From Adineta vaga (taxonomy: Eukaryota; Rotifera): a DNA stretch of 64,000 nucleotides. The DNA lies in NCBI GenBank assembly GCA_021613535.1, contig CP075493.1, forward strand, positions 6,138,001-6,202,000. Reading direction: 5' to 3'. This document shows, one piece after another, positions 24,631-36,651 of the stretch (position 1 is the stretch's first letter; every line of letters begins with the position of its first letter). A program made the position numbers and the translations under genes. The notes beneath the pieces were generated by a model that searched no databases, had not been told where the DNA came from, and saw only the letters and a list, made by a program, of their open reading frames with translations.

Positions 24631-25744
24631 TCATGGTGAAAGTCGTTCATAGATCCAGCCATGAGTACCCTGATGTGTCACAGATGGATCTATAGGAATC
24701 GTCTGATTGGAATCAGATGAAATACGACGAAATTGAATACGATCAGATAAACGATTACTTTGACCTTGATAGAATTCAAATGTATGTGGTATTACAAGGA
24801 AACCACCCCTAGAAGAATTGAAAGAAATGAATACTATTCTAGATTATACAGAAAAGAATGAGAATTGAACTGATAAGTTCGATTTTGTTATCTGTTTTGG
24901 AAAAGAACAAAATTTTACCATCGTTCAGGTTTTTCAACTTGTAAACTACCATCGATGTATTTCTGTCGTTGATCAAGTAGAAACTATTCGAAACGGAGAA
25001 GTAAACATGTTGGCTAGTTATTCATATGTGAATCATGTTTTAATATTACTTGTCGACTTGGTATCGGTTGACTTTGTTTACTAATCACTGCACTTATTTG
25101 TGAGTCAAGTGGACGTAAATGGAAATATGCATTAGATTCAACTTCAGATAATTTCTCTACTCGACCATCAACCCGAACCTATTAATGGAAAAGAAAAATA
25201 TCCATCGATCATTTCCAAAGCAAAGCAAAGCATCTAAAATTACTGATCGTGACATTGATGGCCAATAGAAGCACATTGATGCAACGGGATTTGTTTCCTG
25301 AATGTTAACGCTATATTTCTTTTGACAAGAACATTTTTACCAACTTACCAATTCTCTTCCTTTGCGACTATCATAATTTGTATAAAATTTAAAACCATTT
25401 TCATCAAAATCTTTCATCAATAAGAATCGACTTGATGGAATTCCATCTCTAATAAAATGTCACTTGAGCAACATTGGAGATAGAAACGAGTAGATATTAC
25501 TTTGTTGCTGTTGATAAACAAAATGAATTTGGTTCTTCGACATATTCAAATGCTTCTTCGAACCATTTCTTAAACTGACCAAATGGTTCATGTGATACGA
25601 GATGTTCAGTACCAAAATATTCATTTGGTTGTTTATATGGTTTGCGAATAGCTAAAAGATATAAAAGATACATTATGTACTCTTTCTTTATCGGCGTTTA
25701 CCAGCAATATCAATATTTGTATGAATATGAGCTTGTGATTCCAT
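24631..25744 (-). CDS. PNPO: Pyridoxamine/pyridoxine 5'-phosphate oxidase
   Basis: An FMN enzyme that makes pyridoxal 5'-phosphate (vitamin B6 salvage). Landmarks in order: [53 protein letters not shown] (FMN-binding RKGxxL); [30 protein letters not shown]; then [17 protein letters not shown] and the C-terminal WIYERLSP, equivalent to the WLYERLAP end of human PNPO. About 240 aa, the usual length. The first exon is short ([14 protein letters not shown]). An ACTATTCAG acceptor ends 4 nt before the ATG. It is divergent from the next gene. Confidence 0.96.
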
Positions 25745-26328
25745 TAATCTGAATAGTAAACGAACAAAACGCATGTTAACTAGGAGATCCTTTGTGTTTG
25801 AAACTACAATTACCTCAACTTCTTTCGATTTCAATTGAAAGGCTATTTCCTTTCCTGCCTGCCTGCCTGTCTACACATACACATAAACAAGTCTTGTCAA
25901 TTGGATATATTTAGTCCAACGAACAATCGAATAGATGTCGTTCCTTTTGAAATCAAAATAGATGTGTTGTGTTTTTTTTTCTCGTACAAAAAATAATATA
26001 AAATTCTCAAGTGTGATAGACAATCAAAGAAAGAACATTTTTTGATTGGTTATACTTTGACTTGCAGAATGATTCAGTGTCATACGACAATAAATGAAAC
26101 GAATATGTCTGAGACGAGTTTTTTTCCTCTTTCCTTATTTCATCATCAATTCTGTCATATTTTTAATTCACGTGCTCGATAGTGAAAAAGAGAAAATTTA
26201 TTTCTTCGTACTCTCCATAACAATGAAGAACATCTACTTGAGTGTGTTGGTATATTTTATTTAATTGGAAAACAAGTGAAAAAAAGCTTCAATTATCTGA
26301 TTTCAATTTTCTGATTGAAGGCCATAAA
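25745..26328. promoter_or_regulatory. Divergent region at the strand switch
   Basis: About 580 nt between PNPO (minus) and the TP53INP homologue (plus). It is the point where gene orientation flips for most of the window. A short CCTGCCTGCCTGCCTG tract lies at 25855-25870. No core promoter motif could be assigned with confidence. Confidence 0.4.
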
Positions 26329-27198
26329 ATGTATAAAGTTATCAGATCATTTTGGTCAAAACCAGCATCGCCCAATAGACAACAATCATCAGCAAATTCA
26401 CAAAATGATGAAGATGGATGGGTCGTTGTTTCCGATGCAGGTAGTAAAAGTTTTGATTGACTATTGAACAAATTGATAAACATTTATTTTAATTAGTTAT
26501 GATAACTCCATCAATGAAAACGAATAGTATTATGACAAACAGTTGGATTGCAACACCGCCATTAGTAAAAAATGACGAATCATCTATGAATGTACATCAT
26601 TTCAATCCAATTGAGAATTTACTCATTGAACATGCGAGTATGAAAACTGATTGTTATAGTTTCATTTGATAATAAGAAATGATTTAGGTATGAGTGTGTA
26701 TGAACAGATTGCTTCGAAAACACGAATTAGACGACAAAAAGGTGCTATTAACAATGATAATAAAGTTGATGAAGAAGATGATGATGAAGATGATCCAACA
26801 TCCGTTGATTATCAAGTAAGATGTTACAAATAACAGAAATCGTAGATAATCAATCGATTCGATTCGTCCTTGTCACCTGAGAGAATTCATCGTTATTCAC
26901 ACTCTCTCATATTTAGAATTCCAATGGAACTTCTATGTTCAATCAAAATTTGAATGGATCAACACATTCATCTGTAACGAATCTTGATTCATCCCTTATT
27001 GTTCATCAACGTTATTTAAATCGTTTACATCAACGTCGTAAACGATCAAATAAACCATCACCATCATCGAAATTAATTTCAACAACTAACATCGATGATT
27101 CGAAACAGTTAACCAACAAAGCCATCGAACGGCAACGCTTAAATCATACACGTACACCGAAAATTCCTATTCAACAAACATCTCGTTTAATTCATTGA
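26329..27198 (+). CDS. TP53INP: TP53INP1/2 (DOR) homologue
   Basis: Four exons encode about 230 aa. Near the N-terminus is EDGWVVVSD, an LC3-interacting-region type motif matching DDEWILVD of TP53INP1. The second exon gives SWIATPPL and then NPIENLLIEHASMSVYEQ, almost the family signature PMENLLIEHPSMSVY; the intron splits the Ser of this motif. An acidic stretch and a basic, Ser-rich C-terminus follow, ending RLIH. In vertebrates and flies these proteins shuttle from nucleus to autophagosomes and co-activate nuclear receptors. The C-terminal region (RQRLNHTR) only loosely resembles the vertebrate end. The start MYKVIRSFWSK resembles the family N-terminus. Confidence 0.88.
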
Positions 27199-27749
27199 AT
27201 TATCTTCGGTTTTTTTTTCTTTCCATAGTATTACAGTAACAAACACTATTTTGTTTCTACTATCATTCCATATTATGTATATAAACTTTTTCTCTTTTCG
27301 ATACCAGTGTATTTCTGTAACTACGACTTGCATTTTGTTTTTTTGTCTCTTGATAATGTACAACTTCCGAATATATACATATATTTTTTTTTGTCAATTA
27401 TCTATATGTCATTTTTTTAGCATTCTTACACGATCTGAGAGTCCTCGAACTGATATTCAAATATTTCTTGCGTATTGAAACTTTCTTTTTTTTTCTTTTC
27501 TTTCTTTGCAGTGTGTTGTATAAACGTATGTGCACTATATTGTGAAAAAAAGAACAAAAATGAATGGTTAATATAAAAAAAAGAAAAAGAGAGGCTGAAT
27601 GAGACAGAAAGTAAAGAAATATGGTGTCCTTTTTTTTCTTCACCGTGTGAAAGTAAAAGAAACTAATGATTGAATGTTTTTAGATTGTATAAAATAAGAC
27701 TTTGCTAATGTTAATGATGATGAGCATGACGTGTTCAAAGAACTAACAG
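27199..27749. other. Intergenic, TP53INP to transporter
   Basis: About 550 nt, T-rich and A-rich tracts, probably the TP53INP 3' UTR plus the transporter promoter. Small frames on both strands are low complexity and unsupported. Confidence 0.4.
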
Positions 27750-29382
27750 ATGGAAATTAGTAAAATACATCAACATCAAGGTGATTAAATCATTTTGTTA
27801 ATGATGTTGAAATATAATCATTTTTGTTTAATTATATCTAGATCCTGAGTCATCTACATCCATCTCACAAACAACAAGTGATATTACTGAAATACATCCT
27901 ATGGATTATCGTAAACATGAACGAGCAAGTCATCAGACTTCTCTATCGAATCGTTTTTGGAATTTTTCATCATCATCATCATCTTCATCACTACTATCCC
28001 CTCGATTTATCAGCTTATGCTTCCTAGTTTTTCTCTATTATATTGGTTATGCTTATTTACAAGTTTGTTCTTATTTTTTTTAAATAAGAACTTCAATGAA
28101 ATGGCCTTCATTTCGTCTTCATAGGAATTGATGTTTACATTGAAAGGTTTTGACGATACAGCTTGGTTTTTAACATGTTACCAATTTTTTGTCTATGCAA
28201 TTCTTTCATTTATTCATTTGGGTTTTGCTGGTCTTGATCAACGACGGTATTCGATATATTTAATACTATTGTGTGTTGTCATTTTCTTTTTGAATATCTA
28301 GAGCCAGTTATCGATCATATATAACTCTAGCTATTCTTACTGTTACAACAATGGGTTTATCAAATTATGCAGTTGTTTATTTGAACTATCCGTAAGATAA
28401 ATTCATGACATAATTTTTCATAAAGAAAAAGAACGAAATAATCTGTAAAATAGTACACAAGTGATGTTCAAATGTTGTAAATTAATTCCCGTACTTATCG
28501 GTGGTATTATTATACAAAGTAAGGAAATAGTTTATGAAATTGGAATCATTTTTATTTTAAATAGGAAAAACATTTAATCGTTATGATGTTGCTGCTGCAT
28601 GTTGTATGTCAATTGGATTGATATTTTTTACGTTAGCTGATTCAAAAGTTCAACCAAGATTTAATCTATATGGTAGAATTCAAATAAATCGATAGAAAAT
28701 TTTGATTAATATAGCATATATATATGATCTTTAGGAGTTTTAATTATCTGCTCAGCTTTAGTTGCAGATGCTGCAATCGGAAATTATCAAGAAAAAATTA
28801 TGAAAGAACATCATGTATCGAATGTTGAAATTGTTTTCTATAGTTTTACATTTGGTTTTGCATTTGTACTTTGTGGTCTTTTGTCAACAAATACTTTCTT
28901 TTCTAGTTTGGAATTTTGGAATAAGGTTTGAATTGTTTAATTGTCGCGAAAAATATTCCTGAAGTCTCCTTTTTCAGCATCCAGGACCAACATATGGTTA
29001 TGGTTTGATCTTTGCTATTGTTGGTTATTTAGGTATTGATATTGTTTTGACGTTAATTAAAGAATACGGTGCGTTAATCTGTGTTACCGTGACAACATGT
29101 CGAAAAGCAATAACAATTGTATTATCATTTACATTATTTTCGAAACCCTTTGTTTTTGAGTATGTATAAAACTTGAATGTTATTTCTATGTTTCTTAATC
29201 TATTGATTTTTAGTTATGTTTGGTCTGGTTTGATTGTTATCGTTGGTATTTATCTTAACGTTTACAGTCGCAATCAAACAGTATTCAATGCTAAAATAAT
29301 ATCATTTACTCAATATTTATTTGGTTCATGTTGGTGGTCGAAATTATTCTCTACGCCAACAACTCGAACATTACCTGTGTGA
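27750..29382 (+). CDS. SLC35B3: PAPS transporter, SLC35B3-type, copy 1
   Basis: A nucleotide-sugar-transporter fold protein with about ten membrane segments that carries the sulfate donor PAPS into the Golgi. Conserved blocks: GYAYLQ plus FTLKGFD; TTMGLSNYAVVYLNYPTQVM; FKCCKLIPVLIGG; CMSIGLIFFTLADSKVQP; VADAAIGNYQEKIM; TVTTCRKAITIVLSF; and YVWSGLIVIVGIYLNVYSRN. These match SLC35B3 (PAPST2) block for block. Each intron is short. The N-terminal exon (MEISKIHQHQ) is the least certain; a start at 27901 is an alternative. A poly-Ser run precedes the first helix. A second, diverged copy lies only 117 nt downstream on the same strand. Confidence 0.93.
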
Positions 29383-29499
29383 TAAATGAATCTCATAGTT
29401 TCTTTGACAAAATTGATAATAATAAAAATTCGTGATGAAAAATGATCACAAAGTTTTTTCTTTATAGATGAGAATGAATTAAATAGAGAATGAACATTT

Positions 29500-29658
29500 A
29501 TGATGACAAATTTATATCCTACGTCATCATCAGTGTATTTATTTGGAATAAATCTATCTAGTCAAAGTCGATTAGTACAGTTTTTAATTATATCAACAGC
29601 TGTTTTAATTTTTCATGTTACTCAAGGATATATTCAAGTAAGAGAAGAGTTATTGATT

Positions 29659-29698
<40 letters not shown>

Positions 29699-31045
29699 TT
29701 TTGTTTTGTATAGGAATTAATTTTACAATTGAAACCATTACGAACTTATCCGAATTATTTTACACTCGTTCAATTCATATGCTTTACAATCCTAGCATAT
29801 ACAGAACGAATTCTCTTTGGAAAATCGATTAAAAGACGCAAGTAAGTCATACAATGCAAAACGATTAGTAGAACCTTGAATTCGTATGTTTGTTGTTTTT
29901 TTTATAGAGCACCAATTCAAACCTATGCAGTAATTGCACTATTTACGATTGCCACAATGGGTTTGAGTAATGCAGCTGTAATGCGACTAAATTATCCAAC
30001 ACATATGATGTTTAAAAGTTGTAAATTAATACCAGTTATGATCGGTAGCATGCTCATTTTAGGTAAGACTCGACAAAATCAATTTTTTTATTCTACATTT
30101 GTTTGTTTTTTTCTACTAGGTAAACGCTATAATCTGTACGATGTTCTTGCATGTTTATGTATGACTATTGGCCTGATTTTCTTTACGTTAGCTGATTCTC
30201 GAATTCAACCTGAATTTGATCTCTTAGGTAGAGTAAAGAAATTCAAAAGTTTTCTTTCGATGATCGAATTGATATTTAGGTGTTTGGCTTGTGTGTTGTG
30301 CATTAGTTGCTGATGCTGTCATTGGAAATGTACAAGAAAAAGCATTGAAAGAATATAAACCGAGTAATTCAGAAATGGTACGACGATTTTAATAACAGCT
30401 AAGAAAGTCATTTGTTTTCTCTTCTGAATAATTATAGATACTTTTTTCATATTCAATTGGTGCTATTTATTTATTAATATTTGATTTATTTTTTGGTTCA
30501 TTAAACGATGCTTTCTGGATGTGGTGGACTGTATGTTTATTTTCTTTGAACTAAATCTCAAATTGTATCTCTTCATGTTTAGTATCCGATAAGATCTTAT
30601 GTTTTTACTATGTTTTTCTCATTTGCTGGTTATCTCGGTGTCAATTGTGTACTTGATCTAGTACGACATTTTGGAGCATTGATAGCTGTAACTGGTAAGT
30701 TTCATTATTGAATATTTGTCTTTTTGTTTTTGTTAAATAAGATCGAATTTTAGTGACAACCTTTCGAAAAACAATTACAATTATTCTCTCATTTATTGCT
30801 TTTACAAAACCATTTACTTTTCAGTATGATATTTCATCTGATTAATTCATTTTCTAAATATATATCTATATTTTGTATTCAGATATTTATGGGCTGGTGC
30901 AGTTGTTGCATTTGGAATTTATTTGAATGCATATGGTCAAAATCAAAAGTCCATTGATACTTACACACGTTCAATATGGAATCGTTTATCATTAAAATTT
31001 CGTGGAAAAACATCGCTTTATCAGTATCCGCTTGAGTTAGTTTAA
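29500..31045 (+). CDS. SLC35B3: PAPS transporter, SLC35B3-type, copy 2
   Basis: A tandem paralogue with the same block order: VTQGYIQ; YFTLVQFICF; TMGLSNAAVMRLNYPTHMMF; KSCKLIPVMIGSMLILGKRY; CMTIGLIFFTLADSRIQPEF; VADAVIGNVQEKALKEY; VTTFRKTITIILSFIAF; and YLWAGAVVAFGIYLNAYGQN. It lacks the long N-terminal extension of copy 1 and has a different C-terminal tail ending YPLELV. Sequence differences from copy 1 are spread throughout, so the duplication is not recent. A TTTTTTCTTTATAG acceptor lies 32 nt upstream. The first intron carries a GA microsatellite (29664-29693). Confidence 0.92.
29664..29693. repeat. GA microsatellite in intron 1 of transporter copy 2
   Basis: About 14 uninterrupted GA units lie between the donor near 29639 and the following acceptor. 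Simple sequence, probably length-variable. Confidence 0.9.
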
Positions 31046-31327
31046 TTTGTTATTTTCTGTTTTTAATTTGCAAGAAAACAAAAAAAAAAGAATGATAAAT
31101 AAATTATTCAATTGTTGTTATCAATTGAAGAAGATGATAAATCTCTTCATTGATATTTATTAAGATGAATGAATACCGTTCTATTACTTTTTAAGAAATA
31201 AACAATGAAAAGTAAATATCATTTATCTTTGTTTAGTCATCTACACTAATGCATTAAATTTTATCTCTTCCTATATATATATATATACACACATAGTCAT
31301 TCTTATAATATAAGTCTTTAAAAAAAC

Positions 31328-32666
31328 ATGTATTTCAAAATACCTCTCTATTTTCTATTATTCACCACAATCACTGGTGATTCTTTATTTGATTGGGAAA
31401 AATTTAAACATGATTATAATAAACAATATACTTCTACTATGGAAGAATCGGCTCGTAAACAAATCTTTTTAGAAAATGTTGATAAAATCAAAGAATTTCA
31501 ACACACTCATCCAGATGCAACATTTACTATTGGAATTAATCATTTAACTGATCGACGTCCGGAAGTAAGAAAACATTGAAAATAGATATGAAAACTAAAA
31601 ATAATATACTAGGAATTAGTTACTGGTCCAAAAATTTCCATCGATACACGTCCACAAATCAAAGGAATACCGATTCAAACCAGAGCAAATCTACCTACTT
31701 CATTAGATTGGCGTGATAACGGTGTAATAACGCCAGTATATGATCAAGGACAACAAGCAAAAGTAAGCTCAATAGCTGCTGTTGGTAAGTCTTATTCTTG
31801 CTATTGAATGAAATGTATGGAGAAAAAAATCTTGATTGTAATCTTTTCAGAAGTCATTGAAAGCTATCATGCTATTCGAACGAAACAACTTATCAAAGGT
31901 AGTGTCGATCAAGTAAGCCGATGTTGTTCAGAAGATACTGGTATTTTCAATTGCATACTGACTAAATTGGGTGGTGGTATTTGTGCAGAAAGTGCATATA
32001 ATTCATCAAGTATTCCATGTGATAAAGATGCTTGTCAAGCATTTACTGAAGTATATGAAATATTCGTAGTTATTGATTCGATAAATAATTTTGAATTTAG
32101 TTTAATAAAGTTAATAGATTCGAACCATCTGATGAAGAGGCAATGCTAACATTAATCCAAGAATCTCCACTTTATGTTGGTATTGATGCAAGTCAAAGAT
32201 CATTTCAACTTTATCAAAGCGGTTGATTATATTATTGTTAAATTTTCTTTTTTCATAGTTGAGTTTTAGGTATATATCAAGATGAAACTTGTTCGAAAAC
32301 AGAAATTGATCATGTTGTAAATAAAACATAGATTTTTTTCCATAAATTTTCTTTCAATATTAATTTGTCTTGTAGGTACAATTAGTTGGCTATGGTATGA
32401 ATGAAGATACTCCTTATTGGATATTGAAAAATAGTTGGGGTAAGTTTTATTTTATTTGAATCTATGTTACTCTATTTCAGTACTATTTAGGCGTAAATTG
32501 GGGCAATAGAGGATACATATATCTTAAACGTGGTAGCAATACTTGTGGTATTGCCAATGTTGTTGAACAAATTCAATATATTAATAGTGCTGCACATCTC
32601 TTCACTTTGAATAGTTTATCTTTAATATTTGTTTATTTTATTTTATATTTTCTTTCCAATTTGTAA
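31328..32666 (+). CDS. Cathepsin L-like pseudoprotease with hydrophobic C-terminus
   Basis: A signal peptide (YFKIPLYFLLFTTITG) is followed by the I29 inhibitor propeptide (WEKFKHDYNKQYTSTMEES; FTIGINHLTDRRPE) and a papain-fold domain starting LPTSLDWRDNGVITPVYDQG. Where active enzymes have QCGSCWAFS this has QQAKVSSIAA: the catalytic Cys is Val, and the neighbouring Trp and disulfide Cys are also changed. His (EIDHVVQLVGYG) and Asn (YWILKNSWG) are kept, and the fold continues (FQLYQSGIYQDETC; WGNRGYIYLKRG). The Gly-rich GCNGG motif is missing. The C-terminus ends in about 20 hydrophobic residues (LFTLNSLSLIFVYFILYF), like a GPI signal or tail anchor. Eight exons join cleanly, so this looks like a maintained inactive paralogue rather than a decayed gene. 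Confidence 0.88.
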
Positions 32667-34298
32667 AAGGTTAAGTCTATTTTCCTTGCTGACTGGAAAT
32701 ATAATTATCTAAAAGTGTATGATGATATTATACATCTATTATTCCATGAAAAGATCTTCGACCATTTCTTACAACTCAAAGAACATTAAAATTAATATAT
32801 CAATAAAATAAGAAAAGATCGAGCGAAAGGTCACCTATATTTCTAATATATTATCCTCTATAAAAAGAAAGAAAGGAAGTACGTAAATGTCTAATAAAAC
32901 TATAGTTTAGTCATAAAGAAGGAAGCGATCTTTTTCCAATGAATAATATTATTTGATAAAGTTTTCCTAGCATCAAATTTGTCTTTTAAATTAAAAACAT
33001 ATCGTAAGTCATGATGTTCTCTTGTCAAAGTTAATTATCCATAACTTCTATTTGATATGAGTTTGTGTGAAATAACATAATGGTACTTGCCAGTGACAGT
33101 AAATGAATAAAAGCATATCGTTTGGTTTTGTCTGAAAAAGTTCATACAACCATCAGAAAAATATGTTCCCAAAAGTTTCATGGATATGTGAAATTCTTTA
33201 CAAAAAATAGTGTGTGTGTTAAATAACTCGGATAAGGTTAGAATAAATGCATGTTTTATTAATTCATATGCAGTAAAAGTTTAGTCTTTGGAAATAGCAA
33301 TTCATTACGAGAACATGGAACTAGACTGATGTCTTTCAAACGAGAAGAATTCTAATATCAGTGAGTGAGTAATTCAGAACTAAGATAGACGAATAAGAAT
33401 AGAATTACTGTACTTGAAATGGATATTCTTTTGAAAGTTGAACCAAAACATGTCAGATGAAACTGTTTTTGTAAACTTTCCATGAGACGAGCAAGCATAT
33501 TTACTAGAACTCATTTGAGTTGATAAGAAAATATCAGAAACATAAGTATCACAGAAAACGAATAAGAATCGTATTATTTAGAACTCTTCTCTTTTCTACT
33601 CTTCAAATTTGACAAAAACAGATGGTTTCTGAGCCGATGCCCTCATTAAATTGATTAATATATTAATAGACAACTTCATGGCACTCCAGAGAAATTCATA
33701 TCTATTCCGTTTTGTTGCTCACCATGTCTCGTTTCTTTTTCCGGACGAGTGCTTTATCAAAGATATAATGTCGGCTTTCTTTCATATAAGGTACAAACTC
33801 TATGGATCAATAGATTAGATTCCGTCATTGAAATATTTTTTCGAGAAGACAAGAAAGAGAGAAATACACCTACACCTTATTTTCTTTCTATCGAACTTGT
33901 CTTTCTATGCAATGAAAGTATCATTTGTTTCTTTGATGAATAAATAAAATATGTTCATATCAGCATGTTCATTAATAAGGATGCGTGATTTCGTGTTTTT
34001 TTTCTATTTATGTCAAAAGAATCAAAGGAAAATTTGACAGGTACTTTTTCTCGAGAATACCAAGAAAAAATTGACGTAGAAAAGAATCATCTGATGTTTT
34101 CTTTGACTAACAATTCTAAACATCATTCAGTATTTGTAGACATTTTTCATGATATTTGAGTATGTAAGTGAACACGACTCCCATTTTTCTTCCCCGACGA
34201 TATATCCGTAGAAAATTCAATTAACTTAAACATGATAACTCGAAGAATAAAAAAGAAAAAGAAACATTCATTATTTTTTTAGATTTTTCTTCGAAATC
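32667..34298. other. Intergenic, 1.6 kb
   Basis: AT-rich with many short frames. The 64-codon plus-strand frame at 33749-33943 has no features I can support. The segment probably holds the receptor gene's upstream control DNA. Confidence 0.4.
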
Positions 34299-35890
34299 AT
34301 GGAATATGCAGATCAATGTCCATCACTTTATCAAGACGTTTTTTCTAGTCCATCTTTTATCGAACAAAGCATTTTAATAATCTATTCCATAATATTCATT
34401 ATCGGTCTAGTGGGAAACATTATGACAATAATTATCATTAATTATAATACATATTTACGTACACCAACAAATTTTTATCTTTTAAATCTAGCTGTATCCG
34501 ATCTGATGATTCTTTTATGTAATTTACCATTAGAAATGTTAGAAATTTATCATCATCAATGGCCATTATCGAGTATTTTTTGTAAATTACGAAATATCTC
34601 CGCAGAATTTTTCACATGTTCATCAATATTAACAATTTTAGCATTTACATGCGAACGTTATTTTGCCATCGTTCATCCAATATATCTACATCGTTTAAGT
34701 CATTTTCGACGCGCACAAAATATCATTATATTTATTTGGTTAATTTCATTTGGATTTAGTCTTCCATTTGGACTTTCGTATGAAATTGAGAGTAATTTAT
34801 CAATAGTATCACATAAACCAACAACAATATTATTATTAACGAATAAAACAGAATTTATTCGAACAAAATATGTTGAAAAACATTTATCAATAAGATGTGA
34901 ATCATGTGTACCAAAACCAAGTGTAGAAAAACTTTTATCTATTATTATTATAATAACATCAATTTGTTTTTTCTACTTTCCAATGATTATTATTGGAGCA
35001 ATTTATTTATTTATTGGTCAAGCATTACGACGTGTTAGTAAATATGAAATTTGTACAAATCCTGCAGAACCAAGTACATCATCACAATCAAGTTAGTACA
35101 AAAATATATCGTCAAATGATTTATTTTCCGTATTCTTTTAGGTTTTTCAAATAAAGATGCAGTTGAATTGCAACAACAACAACAGCAACAACAAGGTTCT
35201 CATATGAATTCGTATTCGTGGTTAAAAATGCGTGCACGTTGTCAAGCTCGTAAAGTTGTGATTAAAACGCTAGGTAAGATCTTTTTCGTAGTTTCGTCAT
35301 TACGTCTTACAATGTCTTATTATATAAAATCTAATACTACTTGAACATGTCGGATACTTTTAGCAATAAATATAGGACATTTTTCTTTATTTTTAGTCGC
35401 AGTTGTTAGTGCATTTTTTATTTGTTATGCACCTTTATATCTCCAACGCTTGGTTTTAGCTATAATTAATCTAAATGCGAATATTCTCACAGAATTTACG
35501 TTCTTATCCAATTTTATGGCGTATCTATATGTTCTTTCGGGTATAACATTCTATTTTGGTTCTGTTATCAATCCAATTCTTTATAATGTTGTATCAAATA
35601 AATATCGACGTGCATTTCGTAACTTAGTTTGTTGTCGTTTATCAACACGAAACAAACCACCACAAAGTCCAATACAAAAATCTTTTCGTACTAAACATAT
35701 ACAAACAACAAAATTGATGGAAAATTATCCATGGAATCATCGAATAACTTGTCCGAATTATTCAATAAAACAACAAATACCAATTCATATTATAGGAAAA
35801 TCAATGAAAATGAATATTCATTTATCGGTATCTAATTCTTCATCAAACAATTCTCGACAGAAAAAAAAACGTTCAGATCTTTATGAATAA
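34299..35890 (+). CDS. Rhodopsin-family peptide GPCR, neuromedin-U/pyrokinin-like
   Basis: Three exons encode about 470 aa with seven membrane helices. TM1 has the GN of GLVGN, TM2 has NLAVSDLMILL, TM3 has the disulfide Cys (FCKLRN) and ends CERYFAIVHP (E-R-Y instead of D-R-Y). TM6 is FFICYAPLYLQRL, with Tyr where the usual Trp toggle stands. TM7 is GSVINPILYNVVSNKYRRAF. The APxxxQRL and SGxxFYxGSxxNPILYN patterns are typical of neuromedin-U and insect pyrokinin/capa receptors. Such receptors usually couple to Gq at the plasma membrane. The third intracellular loop carries eight consecutive Gln. A TTATTTTTTTAG acceptor sits 16 nt before the ATG. The ligand is unknown. Confidence 0.85.
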
Positions 35891-36651
35891 ATATTATACA
35901 TTGATTTCTTATGTTCTATATCTATAAGTTGTTCAAATAAATGAATTGTATTTTAATATTGAATAAATTGTCTATAGAAATTAATCTTGAATGATTTCAT
36001 TTCTTCTCGTATTTCTTATTTCATAATTCAAATTAACATCTGTCATGATTATTTAACAATGATGTAAATAATCTATAACGTCATTAAAATTAATATTTTG
36101 ACCTTGCTGCCTTTCATTGTTTTTACAGAAAATAATCACACGAGAATTTCGATTCTATTATCTATATCATCAAGTCTCTCATGTAAAATAATAATAATAA
36201 TAAACTAATTGCATTTCTATGTAAGAAGAATTCGAGAAGTGATGATCGACAAGTCAAGATTAAGATAATACAGTTCGAGTTTTATCTAACCATTAGTATG
36301 CCTCTAATTAACTTTGTCAATAGAGATTCTAAACTCACACGAACGTAAGAAATTACTTTACATCGTTAGATCTCGATGCTTTTTTTCCTTCTTCTTCTTC
36401 TACTCCCCCTTCTATTCATTCATTCATTCATTCATTCGTTCTTTCGTTTGTCTATCTATCATCTATTTCATTGATAGAAATGAAATAGCAAAAAAAAAAG
36501 GAATCATTATTTTGGTACAATCAACCTCAGTAAATAAAACCAATCTATATGAAGCTAAACAAAAATGACAAGCTTAGATTAGTTCGGGTTGTTGTTTTTT
36601 CTAATTTTTATCAACATGACTGTTTTTAGATTCTTTATAGAAGGAGAAACT
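35891..36651. other. Intergenic, receptor to KChIP
   Basis: About 760 nt with an ATTC microsatellite (36413-36440) and T-rich runs. The frame at 36314-36568 covers the microsatellite and is not convincing. Confidence 0.4.
36413..36440. repeat. ATTC tetranucleotide microsatellite
   Basis: About six ATTC units in the KChIP upstream region. Confidence 0.85.
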
